From Synaphobranchus kaupii (Eukaryota > Chordata > Actinopteri > Anguilliformes > Synaphobranchidae), in contig CM056383.1 in assembly GCA_029718625.1 (NCBI GenBank), forward strand, positions 68,784,131-68,848,130: a stretch of 64,000 nucleotides of DNA. The letters are read 5' to 3'. Both the position numbers and the translations under genes were made by a program. Below the pieces are notes generated by a model. The model searched no databases and had not been told where the DNA came from. It saw only the letters and a list, made by a program, of their open reading frames with translations. Shown here piece by piece: positions 47,102 through 59,664 of this stretch (position 1 is the first letter of the stretch; every line of letters begins with the position of its first letter).

Positions 47102-48329
47102 AGGGGCATATTGAGCAAATTGTTTATAGTCCTACAGAATGGAGCAGGAGCTTACTTTCACAGGGTCTTCTTCTTAATCTGATCTATGGGTAATATGTTA
47201 AAATGCAACTTTACTGATGCGAGTGACAAGCAATTGAACGCGCTTACTCAGAGAAAGTGCTTACTATAGCTGGCTGCCCTGTGCCAAATGCACGCCGAGT
47301 AATTGGCCTTAAAGTGGCAGATTTAGAAATGCCCAACCAAGCACATTTTGTGGGTGATTTTTTGGCAGACTTTCCCCTGATGCATTTTACAACGTCTTTG
47401 AAACGCGCTTGTTGGACGCGGAGATGATCTGTGGTGGAAGCCTCTGTTAGACGGGACCTGATATGGCATGTGTAGACGGAAATGTGTTGGGAGGCTGAAT
47501 ACACAGCACAGGGTCCTTATTTAGCATGTGTGACAGTCCCTGTGGTGTAGCCGTGAGTGTGTGAGTGTGTGAGTCTGTGAGAGAGTGTGTGGCTGTCAGT
47601 GTCAACGTCAAGTGTGGAATCTTTCTGGCTGTGGTGACATCACACTTCACTGCCCCTGGGTCACCCCCCATCCCCCACCCCCCACCTCTAGGTCTCACTT
47701 GATTGCTCTCCTGTGTTTTTGAGTATTTTTGTGTTTGAGTCCATTTTAAGAACCGCATTAACTTACTGGTTCAAAACTGATTGTAAAACGAGATTGACAG
47801 CGGTCTTTAGTTTTTTTTAAATTCGTTTTTAAATTTTTTTTTTACGATGTTTGAAAATATACGAGCGCGAAATGGAATTGAATTAATTGGCCAGGCAGAA
47901 GGCAAATGGCGGTGTTGAAGTGCAGGTGGCTCCCGCGTGATAATTGCCCCCCGCCGCTCAGCCACTGCCCGACGTGCTGGGGCATTCATTTGCATCGGGG
48001 GTGATATCTGCGCTGAAGTGGATTGGGATGGGGGTGGGGAGGATATGGGAGTTTGGGGAGGGGGGTTGTGGGCCGTAGAGTGCCCTGCCTGCGCTCCCCC
48101 TCTCTCCCTGGGTAATTGGCAGGGTCGTGTAAATGTCCGGTTGCTTTCTGTGCGCAGCCAGGGCTGAAAGGCCGGTCGTAATCTCCGATGCTTATTTACT
48201 GCGCTTAGTTGTGCGTGAACGATGACATTGGAGCTGCCTCCCCACCGTCTGCCAGGCAGGCAGGAGCATGCGAGCGAGGGCCCTGACGAGCTCTCTCCTT
48301 TTTATCCCTCTTTCTGCGAAGTCTTCCTC

Positions 48330-48610
48330 CCTGTATCGCTTTACACCTCCTCCTCTCTCTCTTTCACTGTCTGTTCCCCCTCTTCTCTCATTCCCTATCT
48401 CTTTCTCTCTTTACCTTCTCTCTGTCTTTCTCTCTCTTTCCCCCTCTCTCCCTCTTCTCTTTCTACTTTTGTCTTACCTCCCCCCATCAGCTACCCCTTC
48501 TCCCTCTCTTTTCACTTTCTCTCCCTCCCTCTCCTGCTTTCTCTCTCTCCATCTCTCTTTCCCTCCCTCTCTCTCTTTCCCCCTCCTTCGCTCTCTACCT
48601 CTCTTTCGAC
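48330..48610. repeat. Pyrimidine-rich (TC)n tract
   Basis: About 280 bases of CTCTCT/TTCCCTC. It gives a long serine/leucine/proline open frame (48222-48848) that is a composition artefact. Confidence 0.9.
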
Positions 48611-49887
48611 CTCTGCTTTCCCATCTTCTGTTCCTTTGAGTTCAAGGTCTACAGTGAGACAGTCGGCAGCACTGTCAAAAAAAACACAACAGATTTTCAT
48701 GTTTCATACCTCAGATATGCAGAAATCCATGTTGACATATTTCGGGATCAATCGGGGTTTGGGTCTGTTCACTGTACATTCACAGTCCAGGTGCACTTTT
48801 ATGACATTCCAGTGTAAAATAGTGCTGTCAGGCTCTGATATAGTATAGTCGAACTTGGCAGCTGTCCTCTACGGTACAGATTAATCTAGCCTGTGAACTT
48901 TGACATCGGAACGATATTACTCATTTTGAGAAGCCAGCCGCGAGAAAGTCTGGCGAAATATGAGCAGTATCATATGTAATTAATAATGATTTTCTAGCCA
49001 TTTGCTAGTTTTACTCTATGATTAAAGGTGACTGTAATTAGCAGTTGATTTGGCTAATTGTAGCTAATTAATGTTAACTGAAAATAAATGTTGTCACTGA
49101 TGTTAACCTGATGTTTGCAAACCTGCTAACAGAAACTTTGATTCATAAATGCTCTGTGAATTGCGTTCAGTTGGGTTAATAAAGTCTGCTTTGCTTTATT
49201 AGTGCAGTAACCTCAGCTTCTGTGCAGGGCAGATGGGCTGGTCAGGTGGGCGGCTCATCGTTTCCACAGTGAATGTTAGAATAACCCTGAAGACAGACAG
49301 AACTCTTGGCTGTATGATTGTTTAAAAAAATAAAATCACGCTTCCTGAATGAGGCCGAGCTGGATGAAGTCATGTGTACCGCAGACCTACTGTAAACTGT
49401 GTATGTGGGTAACTCCGTATGGAATCGAGAACACACCGAGCTGTCGAGCTTCTGTCCTTCTCCCCCGCAGTAACGCAGCTCTATTGAACACTGTTTCTTT
49501 AAAATTTGAAATCAAAATTTATGTGCGAAAGATTGCATTTGCATAGAGGGACAAAGGGAACAGGAAGTGGCCTGTCATTCGTTGGCCCGATATCCTGTTT
49601 TTCTTCTCTTCGCCGTCTCTTGATTCTTGTCCTCAGCCACTGACAGAATTGAGGAAAATAGCCGCTGCCGTGGATGGGATGGTTCTCATTATCCGCAGGA
49701 ATGGAACTGGCGTCGTGCGCGGTGTCTCACTCTGACCTCACGCCTCTCCTCCCCGTTTGCCATTTGCAGATGGTAAATAGTGTGGCACAAACGGGCCACT
49801 CCCTGGCAGACTTTGGATTTCCTTAATAGTTTTCCTACACACAAAGGAGCTCTTTCATTTGCGTTGCAGTGACGCCGTGTTTGGGTG

Positions 49888-50047
49888 TCTGTCTGTCTGT
49901 CTGTCTGCCTGCCTGCCTGCGTGTTTGTCTGCCTGTCTCTGTTTGTTTGTGTCTGTGTCCGTGTCCATGTGTGCGTGTGTGCATGTGTGCGTGTGTGCGT
50001 GTGCGTGCGTGCGTGTGTGCGCGTGTGCGCGTGTGTGTGTGTGTGTT
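49888..50047. repeat. Compound (CTGT)n/(TG)n microsatellite
   Basis: CTGTCTGTCTGCCTGCC passes into GTGTGCGTG and then pure GT. Non-coding. Confidence 0.92.
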
Positions 50048-50799
50048 TCTTTGGGTCATGTGGTGAGAAGCAGTGATGTCAGTGTATTAGGCTTCAGGTC
50101 TCCTTACTCTCGACATCATTTTTGAAGGTCTTGGATGGGGCTTGTTTATCCTGGGAAGAGATACGGAAATTGCAGGCAATGCCGAATTGGGAAATCTGAC
50201 TGAATAGGAACATTCCTCTCTTTGCCTCTACAAACACAGAAAACCTTTCATCTGGAAATATAGCATAAGGTCCTCCGAGATATATTTGTTTTAAAAAAAA
50301 ATTAGGCAAACGGGTCGTCTCTCTCAACTTAAGGAGATTCTTGTCACCGAGCCAAACTACAGAGAGGAAATAAATGTGGGGAAAAATGACATGTATGCCT
50401 GGACAGTCTAAGCTCACTGGCTACCTCTGCTGTGAATGTATTTTCTTAGAGAAGTTTTATATCTATTTATATCTGTATGAATGAATGAATGAATTAACAA
50501 ATGACTATGAGTTATATATCATGCATGCTTTATTGTCATTTGGCTTCCTCACTATTTATGTTCTGGTGATGCAGACTTGAGTCTCTGTGTATAGAACAAC
50601 AGTGGTACCAAAATGGACCAGACTATTCAGGGTTTTAAAAAAATACACAGATGGTCACTTGTTCCTGTCTGAGGAAAGTGCTCCTGTACTTTATATACTC
50701 CTGTATATTTCGCTCCTTGAGAACATTCTGTTAAAAAACCCAGTGTCTTCTCAATATAAATATATTAATCATTTCCCATAAATATAAATGCTGCCTCAT

Positions 50800-50905
50800 T
50801 GGCTCCTTTTTGACTGGAAATTGAGGCAAATGCTTCCGGACGTCTTTTTGACGGGAAATTGAGGCGAATGCTTAGTGACTCCTTTTTGACTGTTAATTGA
50901 GGCCA
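50800..50905. repeat. 38-bp tandem repeat, three degenerate copies
   Basis: CTTTTTGAC followed by GGAAATTGAGGC recurs at 50806, 50844 and 50882, exactly 38 bases apart, with several differences among copies. The third copy ends early. Confidence 0.82.
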
Positions 50906-52107
50906 CAACACAGGAACGCATTTCCGGAGAGTGTTTGTAATGCTGTGACCCTAATAACCAACAGCTGTTAAACAATATGGGGCAGTTTACTGGAAACCAG
51001 TTCGGGTCAACATGAGGGGGGGTGTATGACTCCATTAAAAGGGTGACATAAATTGAATATCACAAGAGTCTGAGTTGACGCCTGAAGTTGATTGAAACAA
51101 CATGACCGGGGAACAAACAGGGAAGCTAGAGGAGAGAGAGATGGCGGCACTTGGGCCTAGCCTCGGTCGAAGCCTGCCTTTTCTAAAAATCCCTTAACCA
51201 AGTTGTGTGCTCTGTCGTGTTTTGTAGAACAGGAAAAATGTTAGGGAGGTTTATAATGCTGGGCCCGACTGCATCACTGTTCATTCTCCCAGAGTGTGAG
51301 CTATAGGCAGAGGACCTTCCTTCTCACGCAGTTGTTTAGTGTTAGACCAGCCGAGGATCGGCACCCGTATTTGCCTTACCAGGGTCCATGTGACCAAAGA
51401 GCCTTTACCTAACCTGTGTGCAGTGACATAGGCACTTTCCCGGCGTGTCGCTAGCTCGCTATCCATCACTGCCATTTACGCAGATGGTTATTAATCGGAT
51501 TCAATTCAGAAATAGAATGCTTAATACAATATTAATCGTTTAATTATGTCTAACATTGCTTCAATATCTGATATCACATCATAAATAATAAGTTATGTGT
51601 CATTACGGAGGCTTTCTGTGGTTTATTTGTTTTATATGCACTTCATGTCACAGGTCAACTTTTCCAAATGCAGGCAAGTAGATTTCCCAGCTTGACTGAC
51701 TGAGCAAGAGTGAAAAATCCTTAAAGTTGAACCCTGCATGTGTCGAGTGCCTGTGCGAGAGATGGCAGAACATCTCCAGGATGTTTAGAGAGCTTTCGGT
51801 CAACGACTCGGTTTTTAAAACGTTTTTATTTGAAACACGTTTGGCCTTCCAGATGCAGTAAAGCTGGTGTTAACAGTCTCTGCGTCAGGCTCTGGGGCCT
51901 GGAATTTGCCCTGTGAGCAGAGCGTCTGTCCTCCCTTGGGATAATTACAAGGGAGTCTTGGGAATAATGGCCTGCAGATTGCCTGGAAATATGTTCTCGG
52001 TGACAAAACGGGATTATTCTGAGCCATTTTGGTCAATGTGTGTTTGTTTCGTAGTGTTTGCTCTGAGTTTGCTCACCTGGAGCTCAGCCTTGCTTTGTGA
52101 GGACTGT

Positions 52108-52162
52108 GGGGCTGTGTGTGGCTGTGTGTGGCTGTGTGTGGCTGTGTGTGGCTGTGTGTGGC

Positions 52163-52191
<29 letters not shown>
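52108..52191. repeat. (GGCTGTGTGT)n then (GT)n
   Basis: Five to six 10-bp GGCTGTGTGT units lead into a pure GT run, a clear case of a decamer expanding next to a dinucleotide array. Confidence 0.9.
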
Positions 52192-52195
<4 letters not shown>

Positions 52196-52383
52196 TTATA
52201 AGGACCAGTGGAAGTGAGGACCTCGGTGAGTGAGTGAGTGTGCAGTGAAGCGAGATGGTCTGTGTTTACTAGTCCCACTCCCTTCTGCTTGACTATGCTT
52301 CATAGGCTGGAAACGATCATCTAATTAATTTTTTGTTTTTAAAAGGCCCAATAAGAGTACCTCTGAGTGCAGTTTGGGGCGAC

Positions 52384-52399
52384 GGGGGGGGGGGGGGGG
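52384..52399. repeat. Poly-G tract (16 G)
   Basis: An uninterrupted G run about 65 bases before the (GT)n at 52464. Confidence 0.88.
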
Positions 52400-52462
52400 T
52401 GTAATTTAGAACCTGGTGGGTGACTGTTGGAACTTGCTCACGTCCGGTTTGCGGCTGTCTGG

Positions 52463-52463
<1 letters not shown>

Positions 52464-52514
<51 letters not shown>
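52464..52514. repeat. (GT)n microsatellite
   Basis: About 25 pure GT units. Confidence 0.93.
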
Positions 52515-52515
<1 letters not shown>

Positions 52516-52907
52516 GTCATGGAAACGGCTGGCCCACCGGAGGGTGGCGCACAGGGAGGAGTGTGTCCGTCGCTGATCCTAGACTCCTTGGCTTTGGTAT
52601 TTAAAATAAAATAAAAAATAAAATAAATTCTGGCCAGACGTCCGGCCTGGAGAAAGGTCAGGCAGGGCAGGGTGGTACCAAGGAGCCTCGCTGCTGTGGC
52701 CAAACCCTCTGTGTTTGTGTGGGAGTGGTCGTCTCCCCAAAATAGACTGCAAACACACCCATGTGGGAGAACTTTGTTTCGTGGCAGCGTATGTACGTTG
52801 CGCTGGATGTTTGATTGGGGGGGGTAATGCTCCATGGCGGTCGACGTCCTCGGCTCCTTGCCAGAAGGTTCCAAGCTTAAATCTGTGGAAAGTGATTCAT
52901 TAGTAAC

Positions 52908-52965
52908 GTTTTTTTTATTTTATTTTATTTTTTTTACCTTTATTTAACCAGGTAGGTCAACGGAG
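52908..52965. mobile_element. Fragment of a common fish repeat (TTTATTTAACCAGGTAGG)
   Basis: A T-rich lead passes into ACCTTTATTTAACCAGGTAG and GTCAACGGAGAAC. I recognise the TTATTTAACCAGGTA core as a widespread teleost repeat end. Although CAG|GTAGGT resembles a splice donor, it is part of this repeat. Confidence 0.55.
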
Positions 52966-53485
52966 AACTCGCTTGTCCTTTAGAGAGACTTACTGGGGAA
53001 TCAAAACCCCGCACAACATGAAATATATTCCATCTAAGTTGCTCTGGGCATGTTTCACTTTCATATTATTTTCTGGTTATTCATGGAAAGTTAATTGGCC
53101 TGCACATAGAATGTATTGTATTGAGGTTCGTTGCCATGGGAACACTCATTTTTAACGGCATTTTGTGATGTCATGATTGCCTAGACGTGCCATTTTTGTG
53201 TCCCTCAGTCAGCAGTTTATCCATATTCCATAATGCGATATTTGAACGCAAACGGTCCTCCGCCCTGTCATGTGACCTCAAACTGGGCGGGGTCAGAGCG
53301 GGATTGCCGCGGCGATGTAGAGAGCGTGAGCGAGAGAGCGAGCTTCCAGAAGTAATCTCACAGGAGTGAGATCGGAAAACATTGAGGATTTACGATCCGA
53401 CACTAGAGAGATGGATACGTATTATAAAGACAAGAAAGAATGTTCAGATACTGTACAGTATTGAATGTGCTTGTATACACACATG

Positions 53486-53606
53486 CAAGCACACGCACAC
53501 ACACAGACTCACACACGCACAGACAGACACAAACTCACACACACAAAATAGACATGCATACACACACACGCGCAAATAGACGCACACACAGACACACACA
53601 CACTTT
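53486..53606. repeat. Imperfect (CA)n repeat
   Basis: CA runs interrupted by GACTCA, GCACAGAC and AAATAGAC. Non-coding. Confidence 0.88.
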
Positions 53607-54021
53607 GTTGCTGGCTGCATCATTTGTGTGGGGTAATAGTTGGGCCTGTGATAGGGGGCTGCGGGTTTGAATACGACTTTACACTGCTGCTTAAGACGAT
53701 TATATATCAGATGCAAACCGTGCCACACAACCCTCTAGGAGAGTGAACGCTAAGGAAATAAACAACTATCTTCTGTTCCCAGGATGGAAAGTGAATTAGC
53801 GACATGTTTAGGAAAGCTTGTATATTTGGCTGTAGAAGAACATAAGTTGATTTATGATGTAATGCTACCCCCTCTAATAGATGTCCTGGACGTATACAGT
53901 TGAGCTCTTAAGATGGATTTGGGCCAGGTCGTTTCCTGGAATGGTTCGTAGTGTATCACTGCCTTCCGGTTTCTAGACCTGTCCCCTAAATCAGCCTACA
54001 GAGACATGCGCTCAATTGTGC

Positions 54022-54044
54022 ATGCACACGCACACGCACATACG

Positions 54045-54098
<54 letters not shown>
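54022..54098. repeat. (CA)n microsatellite
   Basis: Starts CATGCACACGCACACGC and becomes a pure CA run. Confidence 0.92.
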
Positions 54099-54100
<2 letters not shown>

Positions 54101-54374
54101 GGTAGAAAAGCTTCAAAGGTATTGCGAGAAGTGCACAATTAACTTCATGTAAGGAATCTGAACATTTGTAGGCTGCTATTCAGCTTTGCAGTTGTTTTCA
54201 TATCTAAGTGGAACTGTTGCGTGGGGTGCAGGAGCCTTGCGCTGGTGTACGTGTGGGGTTTTCCCAGTTCGACAGAGGTGAGTTCTGGGTGATTCTCCAC
54301 AGGAAGAGAGTGAGCGGGGTTTTGCAGGATATATCTGGGGCTTTTACTGTCCATCCCCTGGTCATCACAGACAC

Positions 54375-55000
54375 GTTATTTACTATAGCGCCCTGGGACT
54401 AGAACACACTGTGTGCTGAAGAGTGCCATGTTATTTACCAGACCGCCCTGGGACTAGAACACACTGTGTGCTGAAGAGTGCCATGTTATTTACCAGAGCA
54501 CCCTGGGACTAGAACACACTGTGTGCTGAAGAGTGCCATGTTATTTACCAGAGCACCCTGGGACTAGAACACACTGTGTGCTGAAGAGTGCCATGTTATT
54601 TACCAGACCGCCCTGGGACTAGAACACACTGTGTGCTGAAGAGTGCCATGTTATTTACCAGACCGCCCTGGGACTAGAACACACTGTGTGCTGAAGAGTG
54701 CCATGTTATTTACCAGAGCACCCTGGGACTAGAACACACTGTGTGCTGAAGAGTGCCATGTTATTTACCAGACCGCCCTGGGACTAGAACACACTGTGTG
54801 CTGAAGAGTGCCATGTTATTTACCAGACCGCCCTGGGACTAGAACACACTGTGTGCTGAAGAGTGCCATGTTATTTACCAGACCGCCCTGGGACTAGAAC
54901 ACACTGTGTGCTGAAGAGTGCCATGTTATTTACCAGACCGCCCTGGGACTAGAACACACTGTGTGCTGAAGAGTGCCATGTTATTTACCAGAGTGCCCTA
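54375..55000. repeat. 55-bp minisatellite, 11 copies, two alternating variants
   Basis: The core CCCTGGGACTAGAACACACT starts at 54391 and recurs every 55 bases up to 54941. Copies are nearly identical apart from a variable segment, GACCGCC or GAGCACC, just before the core. In order, units 2 to 11 carry C,G,G,C,C,G,C,C,C,C (C = GACCGCC, G = GAGCACC). Units 1 and 12 are divergent edges. The repeat has no shared reading frame (55 is not a multiple of 3) and no leader or cas gene, so it is not a CRISPR array. Confidence 0.97.
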
Positions 55001-55884
55001 GAATTCCAGAGGGTTCAAAATTAAATTCATTCCTGGATTTCATTTTCCAGACTCGACCGTGCTGGAATTTCACAAATCAGCTCTTCCGTCTAGCGTGTCG
55101 CTCCTTAAGCGTTCGGATGAAGAAAAGCACTGCGCAAGCAGAAAACGACATCAAGCCCGGGCAGGGGTTTTACTACCGACATGGATCATTTCTGGGTTTA
55201 GTCCCACAGCTGGTATAACTAGGTTTTTTGTGAACATGAATCCGTGTCGCTTATTGAAACGTAATATGCATACATACAGCTTTTCGGTACCTAAAATTAC
55301 ATTTTTAAAAAACTGTTAAAATAAGAACTGTTGGGAGAAGAGGTAGTATGCTTTCACTATTTTCAACAGGTTTGACAAAAAAAAAAGCCATTCTGTGGGT
55401 TATTTGCTATTGAGTGGGACCTAAATGACATTGTTTGGCTTTCTGTTTTTATTGCTGGCCTGTTTGATGTGAGGGTGTGTTTTGAGTCTGGAGGACGGCT
55501 CTGCCCAGCAACACATCTCTTCAGTAACTGGTGTGTGGGTTTCACATGGATAAAAACGGGAGGCAAAACGTCCCGGCTGTCCTTCAAAGGTCCTAAATGA
55601 GGTTTAATTGGCCACAAACGTAACCTTTAATCCACATCATAGTCTAAGCGCATCGGACTCCTGCGCCTTTGCCTTCTGTTAGTTTCACTTTTTAGCACTG
55701 TGTGTGATCGCCATCAATCCATTTTTCACAGAGAAGGGAGAAAGGAGGAAATGGGAAGAGTAGAAGGAGGGGGTCACCGGAATGTTCTCCACCGGGCACT
55801 CCATCAAAACGTTTCTCTCCTTTCTCACTTTCCATCTCTTCTTGCTCTCCGCTTGTCTGCCTTTTTAGATGGGAATAACTGTAG

Positions 55885-55889
<5 letters not shown>

Positions 55890-55917
<28 letters not shown>

Positions 55918-56215
55918 CTGTGTGTGTTTGTTTTTGTGTTTGTACGTTTCTGTGTGTGTGTGTTTCACTAGGTGTGGTAAGTGTGTTTTTGAGTTTGTTT
56001 CTGTGTATGTATGTTTCACTGTAAGTGTGTTTTTGAGTTTGTGTGATTCTTGAGTTTGTGTGTTTCTGTGTTTATGAATTTCTGTGTGTGTTTCACTGCA
56101 AGTGTGTTTCTGTGTATGTGTGTTTCACTGTAAGTGTGTTTTTGAGTTTGTGTGATTCTGAGTTTGTGTGTTTGTGCATTTCTGTGTGTGTGTTTCTATG
56201 CCTGTCTGTATGTTT
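55890..56215. repeat. Imperfect TGTGTTTCTGTG repeat
   Basis: A (TG)n run followed by about 300 bases of degenerate GTGTTTCACTGTAAGTGTG / TTTTTGAGTTTGTGTG motifs, with visible longer units (GTTTCACTGTAAGTGTGTTT recurs near 56010 and 56120). Non-coding. Confidence 0.82.
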
Positions 56216-57471
56216 CGCCCACATCTGGAAATGTACAGTTGGGACTCTTCCCTTTTTTCCCTCGTTCCTCCAGTATCTGAAGCGCACCCTTCTCTCTAAG
56301 CATCAGAGGACATTTGTTTTTCTCTTTAAATTATGGGGAAAGGAAAAAAAAAATCTGGATGCAATTTGGAGCCGTTTCCCTCCCCCCCTCTCTCTCTCCT
56401 GCGCTCTTGGGGCGGAATGTGCATGGCCCGGGTGCTGAGTCGTCCCCACGTTGAGCGTCCGCGCTCGCTTCCTCGCTCCCGATCGCTGTAGCTTTAAGGT
56501 CCGTATGTAGCCTTGGCGTGGGAATGGCTGTGCTCAGCATTCGTGAGATTCCCGCGTTCCGGGGTTTTTCGGTTTTTGTTGCAGTCCAGCACAGCTCCTC
56601 CCTCAGAGCGATGAGATGTTACGGTGGAAAAAAAATAAAAAATAAAAAAAATAAAAGACGTCGTCCATGACTCACGGTAATCTGAAAAAAAATCCCTTTT
56701 GGAAGTTGGATGCAAAGAGCCTTCTCGGTTACAGTTTTCTTGGATGTCCCCGCGCGATTAGCAGTTAGCCTACTCCATTTCGGAATTCAGTTCTCTTTTA
56801 TTGGTCGGGTTGACTTCTAAGAATTCTGGATGGAGCTGCCATCAATTAGAATATTCTTTTTTTGTTATTGTCTCTGATTTATGTACATGTGTTCTACATT
56901 TTGTTAAAGATTTCAAATTTACAAACGAGCCAAAAGAAACGCACATGCTGCAGCATACTTCTTTTCTACCTGTTTCTTCCCTCCCCCAATTTGCCTTTTA
57001 AGTTGACGTATTATGTACTGTAACCCAGAGAACAGACATGGCTGAGTACCGCATAAGTAGCAGTGAAAGAGAGCGCCCGGGTGAGTGACCGTGTAGTGGA
57101 GTGACAGGAGCTCGAGTTCCCCGTCCAGGTGTCTGATGTGCTGAGGGGGCCTTTGAACGCCGTGCTGGAAAGACCCGGATCAGATTGCAGTCCCTTTGAT
57201 GAAACGCGGGCAGCTGTGTGAATCACAGGAACCCGAGAGTCGGGTTCAATGACCACTCCTGCGTGACCGCGTAGAGCCAACGAGTCGTCACCGTGTTCCG
57301 CACGCCCCGTTTTACCACACGCTCCGGGATAAGGGGGAGACCGTCGGCCACGTTTTTGACCCAGTCGAACTTTGGTCCCGTTGGTCAGCTGTTGCTCGGT
57401 TGGTCCTCTGCTTCCCTCTCACTGCCTTTATCCGTTTATTTGTTCTGGGATTTATTAAGCCGCTTGGGAAT

Positions 57472-57487
57472 CCCCCCCCCCCCCCCC
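57472..57487. repeat. Poly-C tract (16 C)
   Basis: An uninterrupted C run followed by TCTCTCC. Confidence 0.88.
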
Positions 57488-57602
57488 TCTCTCCAACTCA
57501 AACCCCACCCCAATCCCAGTTTCCCAAATAACATCACTTCCTTTCTCAGCACTGTTGAGCTCAGGGATGTAATCTCTTTCAGGGCCCCAATCTCTTCCTG
57601 TC

Positions 57603-57714
57603 ACACCCCCCCCCATGTGACCTCTCCAGAGCCCCGCCCACTTCACACTCACCCCCCCCCCCCCCCGTGTGACCTCTCCAGAGCCCCGCCCACTTGACAC
57701 TCACCCTGCACGTG
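57603..57714. repeat. 52-bp tandem duplication ending in poly-C
   Basis: GTGACCTCTCCAGAGCCCCG followed by CCCACTT[C/G]ACACTCACC is present twice, 52 bases apart (57617 and 57669), each copy preceded by a poly-C run (57606-57614 and 57652-57666). Confidence 0.85.
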
Positions 57715-57937
57715 CAGCAGAGGGTTCCGTGTGTCGGTCTGTTCTCTCTCTCTCTCTCCCCCTTAGTGTTCAGCAGTAATCATTAAGGACAGATTAAGTG
57801 CGATGCCTTTGTCCAAGACTGTAGCTGTATATAAAAATTAAAAAAAATAACGACTGAAGGAGTCCATTCATTCTGGGCTGTATTTCCGGAAGAATCGCTC
57901 CGTATATGTGGCCACAATCCTGCAGGATTGGATGGAC

Positions 57938-57961
57938 ACAGACACACACACACACACACAC
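57938..57961. repeat. (CA)n microsatellite
   Basis: About 11 CA units. Non-coding. Confidence 0.85.
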
Positions 57962-58193
57962 ATTCTCACACACGCTTACGCGCTCTTGCGCTGTCATACT
58001 GAAGAATGGGGAGCAGTGAGGACCGTGTGCTCACCCAGGAGGTTTATTTATTTTTGATTGACTCTTGAAGAGGGTGAGATTAAAAGCGTTTGGGCCGCCG
58101 TCCCAGGCAAACACTGCCAGTGCAGCCGGGATACCAGGCCTGGGACAGATGCATTCTGGCATAGCAGTCAGAAAAGGCTTTGATGGCGACTGA

Positions 58194-58220
58194 GGGGGGG
58201 GGGGGGGGGGGGGGGGGGGG
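58194..58220. repeat. Poly-G tract (27 G)
   Basis: The longest uninterrupted G run in the window. Length in an assembly is unreliable for such tracts. Confidence 0.9.
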
Positions 58221-59615
58221 CTGGGGGCCAGAGAGGGGACAGGTTACAGTTTAACTGAGATGTGGGGGAGAGCGAAACAGGGACTGACCCAATCTCTGCC
58301 CCCTTTGTGGCGGTCTCTGTGTCTCTATCCGGCCTGAAGGGTTAGGGTTCGGGTTCGGGAAGGCAGTGACGGTCTTCGGCCCTCGTTCAGCGTAAGCGAT
58401 GAACCGAGAGGGCCGTAAAAACACGCGGCGAAACGCGAGCGAGCGTCTGCTAGCGCAGCCGGAGGAATGCGAGGCTGGGGACTCCCCCGGTCGTCACGCT
58501 CCTCCACGTGTCGCCGACGCGGGAAAGGAGCTCTTGGGCGTGAGCGCGGTGCTCGTATCCGTAACGAATGCCAGACCCCGTGAGCGTTTCGCTGCAGAGC
58601 AGTCACGATGAGTTAGGGCCCGTAGATGAAGTAGAGTGTAGGAGATGGTGTTCCGTGTTCTCCGATTGGTTCAACAGTGTGGGGGAAATGTAAAAACACT
58701 TCTCAGAGGCCGTCCGTAACCGGGAGCCCAGGAGGCTGTCGAAGCGACCAGATGACTCTGCATTCCCACAGCCGCAAAGGGCTTAACACGGTGCTGTGTC
58801 CAAATTCTGACCCCTGACCCCCGACCCCTGAGGTCACCGGGCCATGGGGTCAGACTCCTGGGGTGGCGGCTTGCTGATACTTATGGCTTTCGTGCATGTT
58901 TTTGAAGAGGTGATCACAATGCTTTGAAAAAGCATTACAGGAGAAAGAATTACGTCTTTGCCGAACGTCTGCGTACGTATATCCGGAGGTTGCGAACATT
59001 TTGAGTTTATTGACTTGAGAAATGGCTTATCTAATTGGAAATGGAGGGTGTTTATATCAGGAAAGGGTCGAGGTGTTTTTACTGTGATAACACGGATTTG
59101 CTGCTCACGCCACTCTGGCACTGACTCTCACTTTCACCGAGAACAGCGGGAGGGGCAGCTCCCGGCCAATCGGCGTGGGCCACGCCATCGGGAGCCGATG
59201 CATTTAAACATGCCTTTTTGCGAAGACTGTAATTAGACGCAGAGAAGGGTCATTGTTGCTGTGTCACAGCTGTTTAGCGAAGCTGTTCGCTGCTGGATCC
59301 CCCGTTTAAGAAAAAAAAGTCAATTTTTTGACAAAGCTGAACGGTCCCAGATTGTCCCTGGTGCCCCCCCCCCCCCCCTTCCTGGTTTTAGAACGGTAGC
59401 GGCTGGGTGTTTTCAAACGGAAAGGAGGGTAATTTGATTCCGTTCCATCCCTCTTCCTTCCCTCGTGGTGATGTAATGGCCTGTGGAGCCCCGCCCTGTT
59501 CCTCTGGCTGCGGCCTGGTCTTGAGTTGAGGGACAGCTGAAGACCCTTACATAAGGACTCGCCTGGGAAATGAGGAATTCCGGCCATCTCGGACATTTCC
59601 TGTTATGATCAGTCA

Positions 59616-59617
59616 CC

Positions 59618-59662
<45 letters not shown>
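59616..59662. repeat. Poly-C tract (19 C) joined to (CA)n
   Basis: A C run (59616-59634) continues directly into about 14 CA units. Confidence 0.9.

Positions 59663-59664
<2 letters not shown>

Noticed and set aside
48222..48848. 208-codon plus-strand open frame rich in serine, leucine and proline
   Set aside because: It is a translation of the (TC)n tract and continues into unrelated sequence.
54375..55000. Regular array with 55-bp period resembling a CRISPR
   Set aside because: The whole unit is conserved, including any would-be spacer; there are no unique spacers, and the genome is vertebrate.
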